From contig VWZF01002957.1 of NCBI GenBank assembly GCA_013396755.1, positions 320,568 to 384,567 on the forward strand: a stretch of DNA of 64,000 nt. The letters run 5' to 3'. Under the pieces are notes generated by a model. The model searched no databases and was not told where the DNA came from. It saw only the letters and a list, made by a program, of their open reading frames with translations. Below, one piece after another: positions 26,501-41,500 of the stretch. The DNA comes from Sclerurus mexicanus (Eukaryota; Chordata; Aves; Passeriformes; Furnariidae). How positions within the stretch are numbered: position 1 is the stretch's first letter; each line of letters starts with the position of its first letter. The position numbers and the translations under genes were made by a program.

Positions 26501-29500
26501 AATTAATTCACAGAGAACTGCAGGAATAACTTGCAAGGTAGTTATGCCCAGGAGCTGTAGGAGAGATGGAATTTGAACTTGAAGTAGAGGATATTGATGA
26601 TGGCACTAGCTGTCATTCAAGCATTTTTATAGTGTGCATGGTAAGAAGTTACGAGTGGAGTTCATTCTCCCTCCTGTTTGCTGTTCTTCCTTTTGCTGTT
26701 AGAAGAGTTAAAAATCTGAAAACAGAGTGAAGGTAGATGCTCACTTAAGGGACATAAGTAGCAGTTGAGGAGGTTGGTGCACAAGCTGCAATTTAATAAC
26801 TTCAGCCCTGTTTTCTGCTGCGTCAGGCAGCTTTATCTACAGATGAATGCAGAAGGGCAAGAACAAGAAATCAGTGTGATTAGCTTCTTGAGCTCTCCAA
26901 TTAAATTTGGGAGAGCGTGCCTGTCTGTGAAACTCAGGTCTTTGTGATTGATTTCTCCTGTGAGAGTTTCTGAGAGGAATTTTCTGGGCTATTGAAATCG
27001 AGCTTGCAAGAGACTTATTTTATCCTCACATTCTTTGATTATTTGTGTGTGATGAACTGGTGTAAGGGAAAAACTCCACATTTGAAATTTTTCACTAGTT
27101 TGGGGTAGCTTTCTCTTGAGAAGTCATTAAGAACATAGCTTGTGTAAATATGCCCAATCTTGTGCAGGATTCTTGATTTTGTCCCTTTCATCAGTGGAAA
27201 CATACAGTGGTTCTCACTGCTACTTTTTGACCTGGTGACACAGGAATACTGAATGAAAAACTGAAAAAAATTAATTTATTGCATTAAAACCGCTAGTGTG
27301 TCTTCTACTTTACCATGATCTTGCTTTCCTACATCAAATTCCACTGTACTGCATAGAAACAGGTAGACTTTCATTGTCTCAAATACTTTATCTTAGGTGA
27401 TCCTTTTGTTTGTGGAAGTTGCTTTTTGAATGTGTATTAGCAACTTACTGTCATACCTATATGTGTCTGAAAAATGCTGAGAAGTGATTGAAAAACTCTT
27501 AATATTGAGGTCCATGAGCTTGGTAGACTATGCATTGTAAGCATCCCTTCATATAATTTCCCCTCACTTTTATTAAAGGATCATCATAAACTAAATTTTT
27601 CATCTAAGAACAATATTTTTCAGTAAGAAGTATTCTTATTCAGGAAAGCAAGTATTATTTATCGTCTCACACGGTAACTTGAGTCCAGTAATAATGACAT
27701 TTTGTTAGATCAAACAAGTAATTTTTTAGTTGGTAATTTCATAAAAGGGCTTCAACTTTATAAGCTTTTTTTTGTGGAAATGCCTGGTGATACTGCAGAA
27801 TTTTTTTTTAGACTTAAGGAACAAATGTATTGTGAAAACGTATTAAAAATAATATTGCATACCTGTGTTCCTCTTGATTAAAACATTCTTGTCAACTCCT
27901 TATTTAAATGAACACTGTTGTTTTCTGTTGTTGTTGTTTTTCTTGTTGATCATCCAAGGAGGGGGAAAAAAGTGGGGAGGATAAAAAATACTTCCATTTG
28001 CAGTGATAATCATAATTACTGAAAAATAAACTGTCTGAAGTTACTTAGGCACACCAGTGAGGAACATATAACAGAGATGATGGATATTTTTAGACATTTA
28101 AGATTAACTCTCATCTTAGATTACATAAAATAAAGATAGACTGACAAAATTAATGATTTCATAAAGCGGAAGGAAGTCAAGTGCAGAGCTATTAGTTTTC
28201 ATTGAAATATTTTCATTGAATATTTGACTTTGATTCTTCCTCTGAATTTCAGAGAAATAACAATACCTTTGCATTAAACATTAGAAATATAGTTTCTAAA
28301 TGATGTGGAATACTAATGTAACTGGAAAATGGTGTGTTTAATACTGCTATAAAATTTCTTGATTATCTGTCAGGAACATTTTGTGTCCCTATTGATTTCT
28401 GTCAGCTTTTCTGTGAAGACAACTTAAGAACGTTCAGTACTAATTGTGGTGGGACTACTATTTAAAAGTGACAATCTGTATAATTTTAACCAGTGTAAGT
28501 GTGAAATCCCTGAACGTACAGTTAAGATGCCTGTGGTTAGAAAGTAGTATTTGTTACAAATGTTTCTGTAGACCATGGCGTAATGGCACTGAGATCAGTT
28601 TCTGTGTGTGTGTGTCTAATCAGCCTACCAAGGGAATAGGGAGTGGTGATGATAGTACTGAAGTGCTTATTTCTACTGCTATATGAACTTTTTTCAGAAT
28701 TCAGTTTCAGTGGAGTTTCTTCAAATATAAATATTAATATAATCCTGCAGTGATTATTGTTCATGATATTATAGGGCTCATAAACCTTTTTTAGTTGTAT
28801 ACTTTTATTGCTGCTTGCTTCCAGCTGCCAATGTCCATAGAAGGATACATTAATTTGCTTGAGCAAAGCTTGTGCATGTGTGCCGCTGTATGGGAATATT
28901 TTTAAAAATCAGCCTCTATTATCTCTTTCAGAATCTTATCTGTTCAGAGTGTGGAGATGAATTCACTTTACAGAGTCAGCTGTCCATACACATGGAAGAA
29001 CATCGCCAAGAATTGGCAGGCAGTAGGATCCACAGCTGCAAATCTTGCAAAAAGGAATTTGAAACTTCCTCACAGTTAAAGGAGCATATGAAAACTCACT
29101 ATAAAATAAGGTGACAATCACAGGATTGTAACAAAATGAGCAGATGTTACTTTTATGGTGATAGCTGGGAAAAGCAGGAGTAGCGTTTCCAGTCAGCAAA
29201 GTACCAGGATCTGTGCAGATAATTTCTTTTCTTTGGTATGCTGTTATGAAATGGCATTTGCTTTTTAAAACTTTGCTAAAGTGGGTGGTTATTTTTGGAG
29301 GCCTTTTTTTTCCCTGTTTTTGTATTTAGGCACACATACTAAGCATAGTTCATCTGCTAGCTATTTGTAAACATGAGTTAAGTTTTTCTGATGTAAAGTG
29401 ATTTTTGAAGTGTGCTTATGATTTTAAAGGCTAATAGCAGTACATTGAAACATGTATATTAATTTTACATAGCCTTTATTATAATGACAAAAGTTCTCAT

Positions 29501-32500
29501 GATTGCCTTCTGCAAAGATAAGTTGTTCATTGCAGTTTAATTGTTTTTTGCAAGTGGTCCTCATCACAATCTCCCATGAGTTTCTTGTAAATCTGAAAAA
29601 GCACAAAATGGAGGGAAAAAAGAGGCCTGATAAATGCAGTTCTTATTTTTGGTGGATGTTTGTTCTGTCCTTTCTTTCAGCTCTCTAGTTTAACTTTACT
29701 TTTAGGAATGTGAGAATTTTTTTTAAGTTAGGAGGAAGAACAACTTACTTCTGTTGGTTTAGTTTGCTTTAAGAAAGCCTAAAGTCTTGACAGGTGTTCT
29801 CTCTTTTAATCTTTCCTCTGTTCCTATAAAAAACAGATGGGGAAAGCTATGTATTTAAAAACAAGAAATACTGGGTATTTGCAGTTCTTTTTATTAGCAG
29901 ATGATACAGGTTCAAAGATCTTAATAGTTGTATTCCAGAAGGATAAAAAAAAGTATTGTCATAGATTTCCATTTGCAAACAGAAATTTGAGGGTTTGAAG
30001 TATCAAGTTATGTTTGTATTGAGTTATATAAATGGGTTATATAAATACCTTATTACATACAAAAAACATTCTCATTGTGGACATCTCCTGTGTAGAGATG
30101 TTAGGATGAATAAATAAAGAATAGAGGGGTGAACATGATGATTGTGATTTTGAGAGAGTATTATGCATGCCTCATGCTGACATAAAAGACACCCAAGTGC
30201 TTCATGATCATTTTTAAATTTTTCTAAGCATGGATTAGTTCTGGATTTAGATCTTCCCTATGTGAGATTCGTATTATTTATCAGTTCAGATGTAGAAACA
30301 TGTTGCAGTTGTATTCAATAAACTGTCTGTAATGGTGCTGTGCTGTCCTTTCACCAGCAGTACCAAATACAGCCCATGTATGTGAGCAGGGTTAATGACT
30401 TGATTCAGTGTTCCCGCTCCAGTTCATCCCAAAGCTAATGTAGCTCAGACCTTCTGTGTTTCATCCAAAATCATTTTGAAAGGAAAAACGTGGAAATTCG
30501 GATTTTATTGTTGTATATGAAAAGATAAATTAATGAATTATGAAAAATCAATATTTGATCTAATGTGGTTCTGTAGAGTATTTTTAAAGTTCAAAGACAT
30601 ACATCACTTTGGCTACTTTTTTTGGTGCAAAATAAGTTCAGAGACTTTTTAGGATTTAAAATTATGAAGAACCTTGCTCCCGTAAGTTTTGGGGTTTTTT
30701 TCATAGAGTGGGTGCACTTTAATTGCCAAAAAGGTAATTGTTCTCTGAATCGTTTTTATGGAAGACTATTATGAGGTTTTAAAATTTGAATTTAATACTA
30801 ATTTAAATTTAGTATCTGGCTTTTGCTAAAAAGATAATGGTCATTTTGACTCTAAATGACTAAGTACTTTAGGAGGTGATCTGATCCTTAAGGATTGTCC
30901 CTACAATTGCCTCCAACTTGAATATTATTTTCTTTATTGATGTGCTGCAGGTATAGTTGAGATATGTTGCTCATCAAAGAGTGTACTCTGACAATCAGTC
31001 CAGTCTAGATCTGTTCTGAAGTGAAAAGAGGAGGTTGTAACAACTGTTCTCTCCTCTTCAATCTTCACTTTTTTCTGGATATTTCTCTAAATTTGAGTAG
31101 ATACAATGAATATGTAAAATTAAAATACATTACCCACACTCTCTGCTAATTCTGTGAGGGTATAAAAGGATTTTTAAAATACATGTAATTTTTTTTTTTA
31201 CAGAATTGGATAGGAAAATGTGCTTTCCTTTAAATATGCACAGAATATCTATGTTCTCCTAGAGTAAAATAACGCAGCATTTGAGTAGTTTGATTTCTTG
31301 TTTTATGCACAGACTATTATTTCCCTGCTATTTTTTTTCTGTTATACAACTTGTCTTTCAGTGTGGTGGTGTGTTTTGCTCTTTTGCTGTGCATTCTTTC
31401 AGTTGTTCAGAGAAACACCAGCTATTTAAATTTGTTTAATATCAGCTAGCACTAAGCAGTACTGACAAGTTGGATTAGTGTTACTCAAGCGCTATGGAAG
31501 ATATGGAATACTCTCGATCCTATGCTAATATGCCCACTGCCTTCTGGTTTCTGCCTGTTTAGCTGAGTTGTTGTGATGGTCTGCAAAATCCAGATTTTTG
31601 TTTTTCTTTTTTTTCCAGTTAGTTTTCTACATTGCTGTTGACATTTCTCAGCAGTAATTTAAAATAGTTAGTTTGATTTTGTGGAGAAATGAATTTTAAG
31701 AATTTATATTATCTCTAACAATGGTTCGTACAATGAGGAGAGTGTGATTTGTATTTGAGGGGCAGGGGTAAATATTTGGGTTGTTAAATTCTTGCTCTTA
31801 CTGGACTTCAGCAAGTGCATTGGTACTCAAGTTCATGAGATTTTCATATTCTAGTTAAGAATAAAAGACTTGCTGTGTTCAGGCAAAACAGAGATGCACA
31901 GAATTGAAAGTTACCGTGAAAGTAGTGTTTATGAAGTCACTGCATACTTCTGGCAGAATCTACCCTGAAAATGTCTTGAGAGCACCTCTAGGATGTGTCA
32001 GGTTTTATTACAGAAATAACTAAAATTCTTGGTGCATGCAGGTTCTTAGAAAAGAGCTGTTTGCATTGTTCTTTTACTATCATTATAGATTTTGGTTTTT
32101 CAATGTTGCAGCTGATACTGTATTGTTATAAAGTTTGAACTGTAGTAAAAATGATGGAGTAAAATAAACTTCATCAAAATAATGCTTCGTACTAATTTTT
32201 TTCCTTTTTTTTTTTTTTTTAATGAAAGGGTATCAAATACCAGATCTTACAACAGAAACATTGATAGAAGTGGGTTTACCTATTCCTGTCCACACTGTGG
32301 AAAGACTTTCCAGAAACCGAGTCAGTTAACACGACATGTTAGAATACACACAGGTGAGGCTATGGAAGAAATTATTTTAATTTACATTTGTTTTAAAAAA
32401 TTCGGTTAACCTGTGACATCTATTTTTTTTCCTCCCTGTTGGGACTTGAAATACTATCAATATATTTGGCTCATTAGATGCTGTTACCTGTTGGTTTAAA

Positions 32501-35500
32501 ATAAACCTTACATAATTACTTTGCTTAGGAATTTTATATGCTTTTTAAATTTCTAGATTTATATAATTAGAGGTAAAAAAAAATCAAGTACTTTATAGGT
32601 TTCATTTGTTACCAAATGCCAGTTTTGGTACTTAAAGTTTCGATGGGCTTTAAAATTAGAATCCTTAGATAAGGGCCAATCATCTACTCTGAATAATATC
32701 TTACATACTCTAGTGAACAGGTTCTAAGATTTCCAATCTCAAAAAGAGTAGAAGTACATGAGAATTAATAATACTACTACGATAGTGGCATTCCATTTAT
32801 TTTAGAATTGATTTATTTAAAATTACAAAGTGAGCTTGGGAGGTGATAAGCCTAGTGGCAATTTTGGTAATTAAAGAAGTGCAGGTGACTGTTCAAATTT
32901 GCAGAATGAATAACAAATAGTTTTTGCTGAGTTGCTGTCATAAATATGTGCATTCTTAACCCTTAAGCAATTGAAGTTGTTGAAAAATGCCAAGCATAAA
33001 ATGATATAAAAGTTTTTGAGGTTTGCATATGACTAAGAGAATAGTTTTTAAGTTTCAACCAGCTATACATAGCAGGAGTTTGGCTTTAAATAAAACCTTC
33101 ATTGAAGGTGTTCCAGTGCTGTGCAATATGTGTGTATTTTTCATACATATTGAATAAATTGCTGTTTGTCTGGTTTTAGCTAGTTCAAGTATGCAATTAT
33201 GTAAATGTGCAGTGTTGTTTTTATTAGCAGTCTGTTCAGGCAGTGATGTGATGTGTTGCCATTTACAAGAATGGCTTAGTTTACCAAGGGAGAAATAAAA
33301 ATACCATTGTGTAACTCTTTATTAAGAATCTTCTTAAGTTCTACAGATCCAGTTATAAAACAGTAACACAAGAGGTCACCCTTGCACCTGCTTTAAAAAA
33401 ATTGCTTCAAAGTAACACCCAAAAAAGGTCAGCAAAAATTAAATTGTGTGTTTTACAGTCTTGACTCTATTTGGTAGATTATTTTAGCTTATTCTAACCA
33501 AAATTAAAGAAACATGATAATAGTTGGTTGAAGACACTTTTTTAAAGCTTTAAAAAGTTCAAGGACATTATGGTTCTTTGGAAGAATAAAAAGACATTTC
33601 TCTACTGGGAAGCCGGAGAGGGAAAATGCAGCCCTAGGCTGCACATGATGGTAGGTAATTTTAAGTTTCAAGTAGCTAGCAAGTACTCATTTAATTTGTG
33701 AAGTATGTTATTACTCTAAACCTGCAGACAATCTGTCTGGCATTCAGTTGCTTGAAGTACTGTAAATATGTAGGAAAGAACAACTCTACTACAAATAATT
33801 TATAATCCACAGGTCTTTAATTGTTGAAAGAGCCTGTCTGTGCTACATGTGTAGCATTGCATTAGTATCTTAATTGCAATACTTTTTTTTATTCATAGCT
33901 AGTCATTTCAAGAACTTAGACCCTTTTGGGAAAAAAATTAAATCTCAGGGACTGCAATTCCCATTTTAATAACTAAGTAATGAGCCCATTGTTTTCCCTT
34001 TCTTAGTAAGTTATACTTGAGAAGTACAGAAATTCAACATTTTCACAATAGAATTAAGATTTAGTTTTTCTAATGAGATTTACTTAAATAGGCAAACTTA
34101 ACCTGAAGCAATACTTCTGTGTCCACCAGCAGCTCTTAGTGAAAGTCCAGTAGGAATTTTGTTGCTGCAGTTCAAGGTGTTAATCAGTGTTCCTTGTTTT
34201 AATCTGTAAAAATATATAAAATATATAGTTAAATATAAAATATACAGTTAAAACCTGCAGATCTTAAAGCATCTTCAAAACCCATAAGCAGCAGAACCGA
34301 AAGTACACATTCCTTCAGTGAGTTTTAAGTTTGTAATCTATTTCAAAAAATAGTTGCTTTTATTCCAGACAGTGTGAATTTAATTAAGAATTGATAAGTT
34401 TAAAGTAGATGTAATTACAGCTATATAATTGGAAGTAATATAAAAATATTCATTAGAACTGCTTTAATGTGAATAGTATTTAGATCATGGTAGTCCTTAC
34501 TGGTTTAGCAGACATAATGTAAAGAATGCTCATAATGTTTTTGCTAAAGAATTTTGCAAAGGCAAAGTGTTAAATGTTTCCAAGGTAGTGGGAACCATGG
34601 TAGGCAATCTTCTGCTATGTTGCTGTAAGAGTGTTTGATTTTTAAAATAAATAAAAGGTTACATTTTTAACTGTTACTTATTTATTGCTGTCAATTTCTC
34701 TCTGGTTCCTCTGTTTGTTTCACTGCCAATACACACATTTTGTAGGATTTGGTGTACAGGAGTGATATATGAGGGTTTGTTTTTTCTTTTCTCCCCCTTT
34801 TTTTTTCCTCCAGTGATTTTACATGGCAGCTTCTGAGATCTTCCAAACCACAAATTGAGAGAAGCTGTTCTAAATAATCGGTTCATATAGATTTTCTTGA
34901 TTATACTCATTTTGACCAATGATGATCAGCTAGGTCACAAAACTTTCGCAAGGCTACATTTTCATCAGAGTAGGTGCTCAGGTTGGCAGTTGAGGTAATA
35001 CAATTTCATTGTCAAAACCCGCTAATAAAATATGTTTGTGTGTATATACAGATGTCTATAGGCAATATTTTATTTCAGCTGATACAATGTTTCGTTTAAA
35101 CACAGATAACTGCTAACACTTACTTAAAGCTCCTTACTCTTCCTCCCCTTCCCTTTTCATTGCAGGTGAAAGACCTTTCAAATGCAGTGAGTGTGGGAAA
35201 GCCTTTAACCAGAAGGGAGCGCTGCAGACCCACATGATCAAGCACACGGGGGAGAAGCCCCATGCCTGTGCCTTTTGTCCTGCAGCCTTTTCCCAGAAAG
35301 GCAACCTGCAGTCACACATACAGAGAGTTCATTCAGAGGTAAATGCAGTTATTGTTGAGCCCTTAGTGCTGACATATGTCTTATTTAATTGTTACTGTTT
35401 CTATGTGCTCTGGTACTGTCTGCAGCCAGTGTAGATTTACTGCTGTAGTATAGATTTTAGATTGCTGATTTTACCAGTGCACTTTCCTAAAATGGCTTGA

Positions 35501-38500
35501 TCTGAATAAATTATACTTAGGAGAAGTAGCAAAACCTTCATTTGGTGTTGTCTTTTCGGTACATGGATAGATTAATAAGTAGTGGGTTTGGGTGTACCTG
35601 TGTCTGTCCTGGGGAGAATGAGGGCTAGAATCAGATCAAAGTAAGGCAAAAGCACCAAAGCAGAAAATGGCGAAAAATTTCAAGGCCATAGAGCAACCCA
35701 CTAACTCCATTGTAGAGCTTACTTGCCATTTGTCTTTGAAGTATATGTGTCTTGCAGCCTTTCTCAGAGGTTTTTTCGTTACAAGTAGAAGAGAATTCCA
35801 GAATAAGATAAAAAAAAAAAAATTGTCTCAGACCTCTTTATGCCTGTGTTTTTTTTCTTTTTGACAGACAGTTTTTAAGATTCAGAAGGTACTGCTGTGA
35901 TAAAGTAATATAATCTTCTGAGCGACATGGACTATACAATTTTGTTCAGTAATTTCCTTGCTTATTTTAGTGATTTCTGTTTGGAAATACCCATAGAAAG
36001 AGACCTAATTTTGATTTGGAAGGTATGAAAGGATAGAGGCAGCTGTTTTGCATTTTTTTTTTCTGCATGGAGAGTATCATCTCTGTTCTCACTCTTCGCT
36101 TACTCTATCTGAGATTTGCTTTCTTGTTTTGCACTTTTGTGTTACAGTGGTAGATAATTTCTGGATTTTTTTACTAAGGATCTTTTTAGCGTATATTATA
36201 TTAAATAGTATAACTTCGAGTCCTGTGTTCAGTTCTGGGTCCTTCAAGTCAGGAAGGATATTGATGTGGAGCTGCAGGAGCTGGGATTGTTTAGCCTGGG
36301 GAAAAGGAGGCTCAGGGAGGAAGGTACCACTCTGTACAACTACCTGAAAGGAGTTTGTAGCCAGGTGAGGTTGGTCTCTTCTCTCAGGCAGCTAGCAATA
36401 GGAGAAGAGGACATAGGCTCAAGTTGTGCCAGGGGAGGTTTAGGTTGACATTGGGAAGAATTTCACCACAGAAAGGACGATTAGACATTGAAATAGGCTG
36501 CCCAGGGAGGTGTTGGAGTCACCATCCCTGGAGGGGTTTAAGGGAAGACTGGACATGGCACTCGGTGCCATGGTCTGGTTGACAAGGTGTTGTTCAGTCA
36601 TAGATTGGACTTGACGATCTCAGAGGTCTTTTCCAACCTAATTGATTCTGTGATTCTGTAACTGTGTGTAACTAGTCATTTTCAGAGTTCACAGCTCCCT
36701 GTATGTGATAGCTTTTGCTACACAAAAAAATGAACCCGCATTGTTTTCATAATTTACATTGAATTTTTTCAATATTACAAGATTGTTAGGGCTGAAGTAA
36801 AAAGTATTTTTCACTTTTTTCTGTTACTCAGTTTTTCTGTAAGAAAGAAACAAGCTGTGGGAAAAGATAGTTTAAATAAAATTCTCTTTTGATCACATCT
36901 TATCTTGCATTTTTTGGTCCTGAGCCTACATTTTAGTTACTGCTTTGGGTAATTTATTGATTGTTTTCTTTCTTGCTGTTGCTGTATTTTCTTCAAGCCT
37001 GCATCAAACTCTGAATTCTTTGTTTTATCCTGAGACGGTAACAAAATAACATTACAGATGATCATGAATTACAGATTGATTCTCACTTCATAAAGCACTG
37101 TTTAGTTGTAGCAGTATTCTATTAGTTGATACCTCTTTTTGAAAATCTTGTTAGGAGTTTAATGTCAAAAAATACAGAATACCATACTATATTATAAGTA
37201 CTTCACTGTGGGGTTTTTTGAATACTTTGTTGCTCCCTCTATATTGCAAGTACTACACTAGTACTTCTGTGATGACTGAGGAGGGGAAATGAAGGTTGAA
37301 ATCTGCAAATTTAGCTGCTTTAATTACCTTAAACCCATGGTCTGAAAGTCCCAAACAAATTGCTGCTGATCGCTTTCTTCTTCTGTGTGTTCAGTTCAAA
37401 CTACATATTAAACTTCCCTGCCCTTCACTGTGTTGTTTTTGTCAGCATTTTTCTCTTTGTACTTCCAAGCATCCACTTGTATTATGTACGATGTTTAATC
37501 TTCAGACATAACTGATAAAATTGCATTTCAGTATTACTTCCAAGTGTGGAATATTAGGAAATCGTAAAGAGGGAAAAGTCTGCAGCCTGATTTGCCAGAT
37601 GACGTTTCTTTTACCATCCGGTGCTTCCCAATGTTGAGAAGTGGTAGTAGGCAATTATAGTCATGCACGTAGATTACAATTGATTTGATATCCAAGATAT
37701 ACCAGACTAAATAATGAAAAATGTATTTGGTAAATGTAGAGAAAATTTACTTAAATTTTTTTGTGGTTTTTTTTTTAAAGGTGAAAAATGGTCCTACATA
37801 CAACTGTACAGAATGTAGCTGTGTCTTCAAAAGCTTGGGTAGTTTAAATACACATATCAGCAAAATGCACATGGGTGGTCCACAGAATTCTGCGAGTGCT
37901 TCAACAGATGTATCTCATGTTACAGCGGTAAGCTTTGCTTGGTATATTGTGAAAAAGCCTTTGAGAGTTTCCTTAGATCTGTATCTCAATTCCAGTAATT
38001 CTTCAGATAGGTTAGAACTTCCAGAACTGTAGTTGTCTTTTGTCTTTTTCAAGTTTTGTGTGATTTCAGGTATGAATTTGCAGGATTAAATATTGGGAGA
38101 ATGTAAATTGATCAAGTATATGCAAAACAGGATTTACAATTTGAGGTTCTGGTTGAAAATACAGCAGTTTAATTCTACAACTAAGTAAAATATAATTCTG
38201 GTGCTTACAGATCATGCCAGCCTTCCAGATAACATAAAAATAAGGTGTACGTTTTAGTGTAATAATGAAATTTAGAACTATTGAAATAATGTATTAGTCT
38301 CAACTAATTTTCAGAAATTGGTTATATAATTCTAGTCTGTATAAACAGGTAGTGGATCCTTCTGTGCATTTCCAGTAATTTGTTTTAAATGTTAGCTTCT
38401 TATGTGGCAGGTTATAAAGGAAAACCATAGCTTTAATAGAAGCACTGAAGATTTTTCTTTCTTTACCAAGATGCAACAAGTATAATTTGGAAAAAGCTCC

Positions 38501-41500
38501 TGGTTTTGGAAGAATATTCTATTTTTTAAGCCAGTGCATATTTAATTTATCATAGTACTCTTTTTTTTCCCCCATTCGAGTAGAACTCCCTTTTCTACCT
38601 TTATTCCACTCTATTTTGCCTGATTTTCACTCTTATGTTTAATGTTCAATGGATGATGAGCAACACCAGACTCTGAAGAGGAGGGTTAAAATTTGAAGTC
38701 TTGACTTTATTATGCAGCTGTATCTTGTTGAAAACAACTGTCTAGTAATGTTGTTTGGAGAACCATTTTTTTAGATGTTATTTCTTTCTTCATGTTAATT
38801 CATAAACAAAAGACTAATGTGTCCTATTTGCTTGCAATTACGTATCTTCTCTAGGTCTTTTTGTGTATTTCTACATTCACAAGCCCATTCCTAAAAGCAA
38901 GATGGAAAAGAATTCCTTCATACTACCTTATATTTGTTTTCCCTGGCCAGCTCTGCTCTTAATGTTTTGGTTTGCTTATGTATTTTGCATTTGTATAGCA
39001 TAATAGTATTACAGTAGTGTGCTGTTATCTTCGCTGCATGCATACTTCTCTGCTTCCATGAAAGAGTATAGCAAATAATAGCAAATATGCCTCCATATAA
39101 TAGTATAAGCAAAGGGAGAGAAGGGAGAAAAAGATGTTCTCAAAAAGAGATTTTAAGGAGTTTAACAAGGAAGAGCAGAGGTAATAAATGACATGTCAGT
39201 TGCATATTAGAGAGGATTATGGTTTTTTATTTGCAATTTTCTGTCTGAAACTGCAGATACTTAATTATTTTTATTTTTTAATTACTTTTGAAAGTTGGTA
39301 CATTATTAGGTTAGCGCTAGCATTCTTCTGTTAGGACTGACCTTCATTCTTGTCAAAACTTGCAGATCTGCTTTAGCAACTAATCTCCAGAATAATAATT
39401 CTGTTCTGAAGTTTGCGATTAGGCTTTGTCATCCCCTGTTATGTACCTGGGGATAAGCAATGATTATATCCTTATTAAGTACACATTCCAAAACCTGAAG
39501 TTTCCTGAAGTGCTGCCAAGGAATACTCTCTTGTGTGGTACATGAGTGTACCTGGTAAATTGTGGTTACTGTAAGACTGTTATTTGTCTTGTGCTGCATC
39601 AGTACTTATAGGTGGTATTGGTTTCTGTAAGTTGTGTTTATTTAATGCATATAAATTATGAAGCAGTCAGAGTGATTTTATGTGCTTTTGTTTCTCTCGC
39701 ATAGTCTCATTTTTCTGGGAAAATGAACTCTGCTGCTTTTCTGTATTATATTAGCCATGTTTTTCTTCTTTTTGACAAAGGTTTCAAATACTTTGTTTTC
39801 ATTCCTTCGTAGGATTCTGTCGCCCAGCCTTTAACAACATCTGCTAATCTTTTGCAACCTGTTGATAACAAATGGAAGAATGTAAGTGTAAAGTTTTTGT
39901 CACATTTTTCTGTCAAGACTAGAAGTGGGAGAAACTTCACAGGATTTTGTAGATTTCCATTTAACTGGTGAAAAAAAGATAAGCAGTGATCCCTTGTCTT
40001 AAGTTGATCAGCTAGTATGTGAAGGGAAGCTCCTTGGTGAATGCAACTGGTTATATAGAGATGGGACAGGTCTTGAATGAATTATATTCCCACATTTTTC
40101 TACACACTCATGATTTTGAATATAGTTCTATTCAATAGCTCTTCAAAATGGAGGCAAACAGTCTTCTGTATGAAAAGATAGGAGGAGAGTAAGAACTCTT
40201 AAAAATACTGGGTTGTCGTGCCCCTTTGCTTTCACTTTGCAGGGATACCATGGTATGGTTTGGGTGGAGAGGGAAGAAGCTATGTTCATAATGGTTGAGC
40301 TGGTTGGAATTGGGCAGCAGCAGAACTGTGGGGTTCAGGAGGAGCTGTGGAGCTGGGGAAGGAGGTATGAGTTGGGAGAAATGGATGCCATTGCTCTCTC
40401 CTCCCAGAATTGCCTGAAACTGCCAAGCAGCTTTCCAGTTGGTCTGTCCCCAGGAGGTGGCAGTACATGAGGTACCTGAGGTGATCCAAGTGCAGGACCT
40501 GGCACTTGGCCTTGTTAAAACTCATACAGCTGGCCTCTGTCCCTTGATCTGGCCTGTCCAGCGTTGTCTATTCTCTGTATTTCCTTCTAGCAATTTTTGC
40601 TGTTTTCAGTTGTCTGTTTATATTGTTCTCTATCCATGAACTGTATTCAAATGCATGAGGAATCAGAGCCATCAAAATTCTTAAAATATGCTATGGTGTG
40701 TTTTATTATTGAAGAGATTCAAGGTGCATTAGCTGCCTTGCCCAGCAGATAAAATACTTAAGGGTATCCTCTGTTTTGAAGAAGAGGGACAAATCTGTAA
40801 TGTCTTTAATAGAGAAGAGAATAAAACTTTTGAGGATTGAGGCTAGACAAATTGACACTTTGAAATAAAGTATGGAACTTTAGTGTGGGTAATTTACTAT
40901 TAGAGCCACTTGTTCAAGTTCAATAGGAAAAGAAAAGGTTACCACAATAACCTACTTGATTTAAAGAACTGCTCTAATTTTTGTACAGTTACTATATCTG
41001 AAGGAATAATTCCTCAGAGCAGTCAGGCAGTCTTTGCTACACAGCAGATCAGACAAACCAAGGGTCATCACAAGGTCCTCTATTCCAATTGAACAACTCT
41101 GGAATTTTGGAGCAGTGATAAAACACTTCATTCTCTATGCTATCATTAAAATCAAGTGTTGAAACGAGACGTAGAAAGGGAGCTCTGAAACTTTTTATAA
41201 TGAACAGCATACCTTAATAGTAATGGTAACAAACTTTGTGTGTGTGTATATGTGTATATTATTATTCAGAAAAGATAACCTCCATGAGATTTTATATAAA
41301 CTGCTATATAATACCCAGAACACACTGGCTAAATACATGTAATGCTGTAATTTTCATATCAAAGATGTTGCTGAACAGTTCCTTCATTAACAATTACTTT
41401 TTTCTCCTGCTAAGGCCTAGGAAAGATTTTTATACACTTCTTGTGTAGGCATCCTGCTCTTCCTAAGAGCTTCCCTGCATTCTGTTTCAAGAAAAGAAAT

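Noticed and set aside
28537..28866. Minus-strand 109-codon frame
   Set aside because: AT-rich intron sequence with composition like its surroundings and no domain; a chance frame.
36266..36448. Open frame in intron w5-w6
   Set aside because: Inside a CR1 insertion.
40286..40525. Minus-strand 79-codon frame
   Set aside because: Its middle part is the CR1 ORF2 motif; it is a LINE fragment and not a gene.
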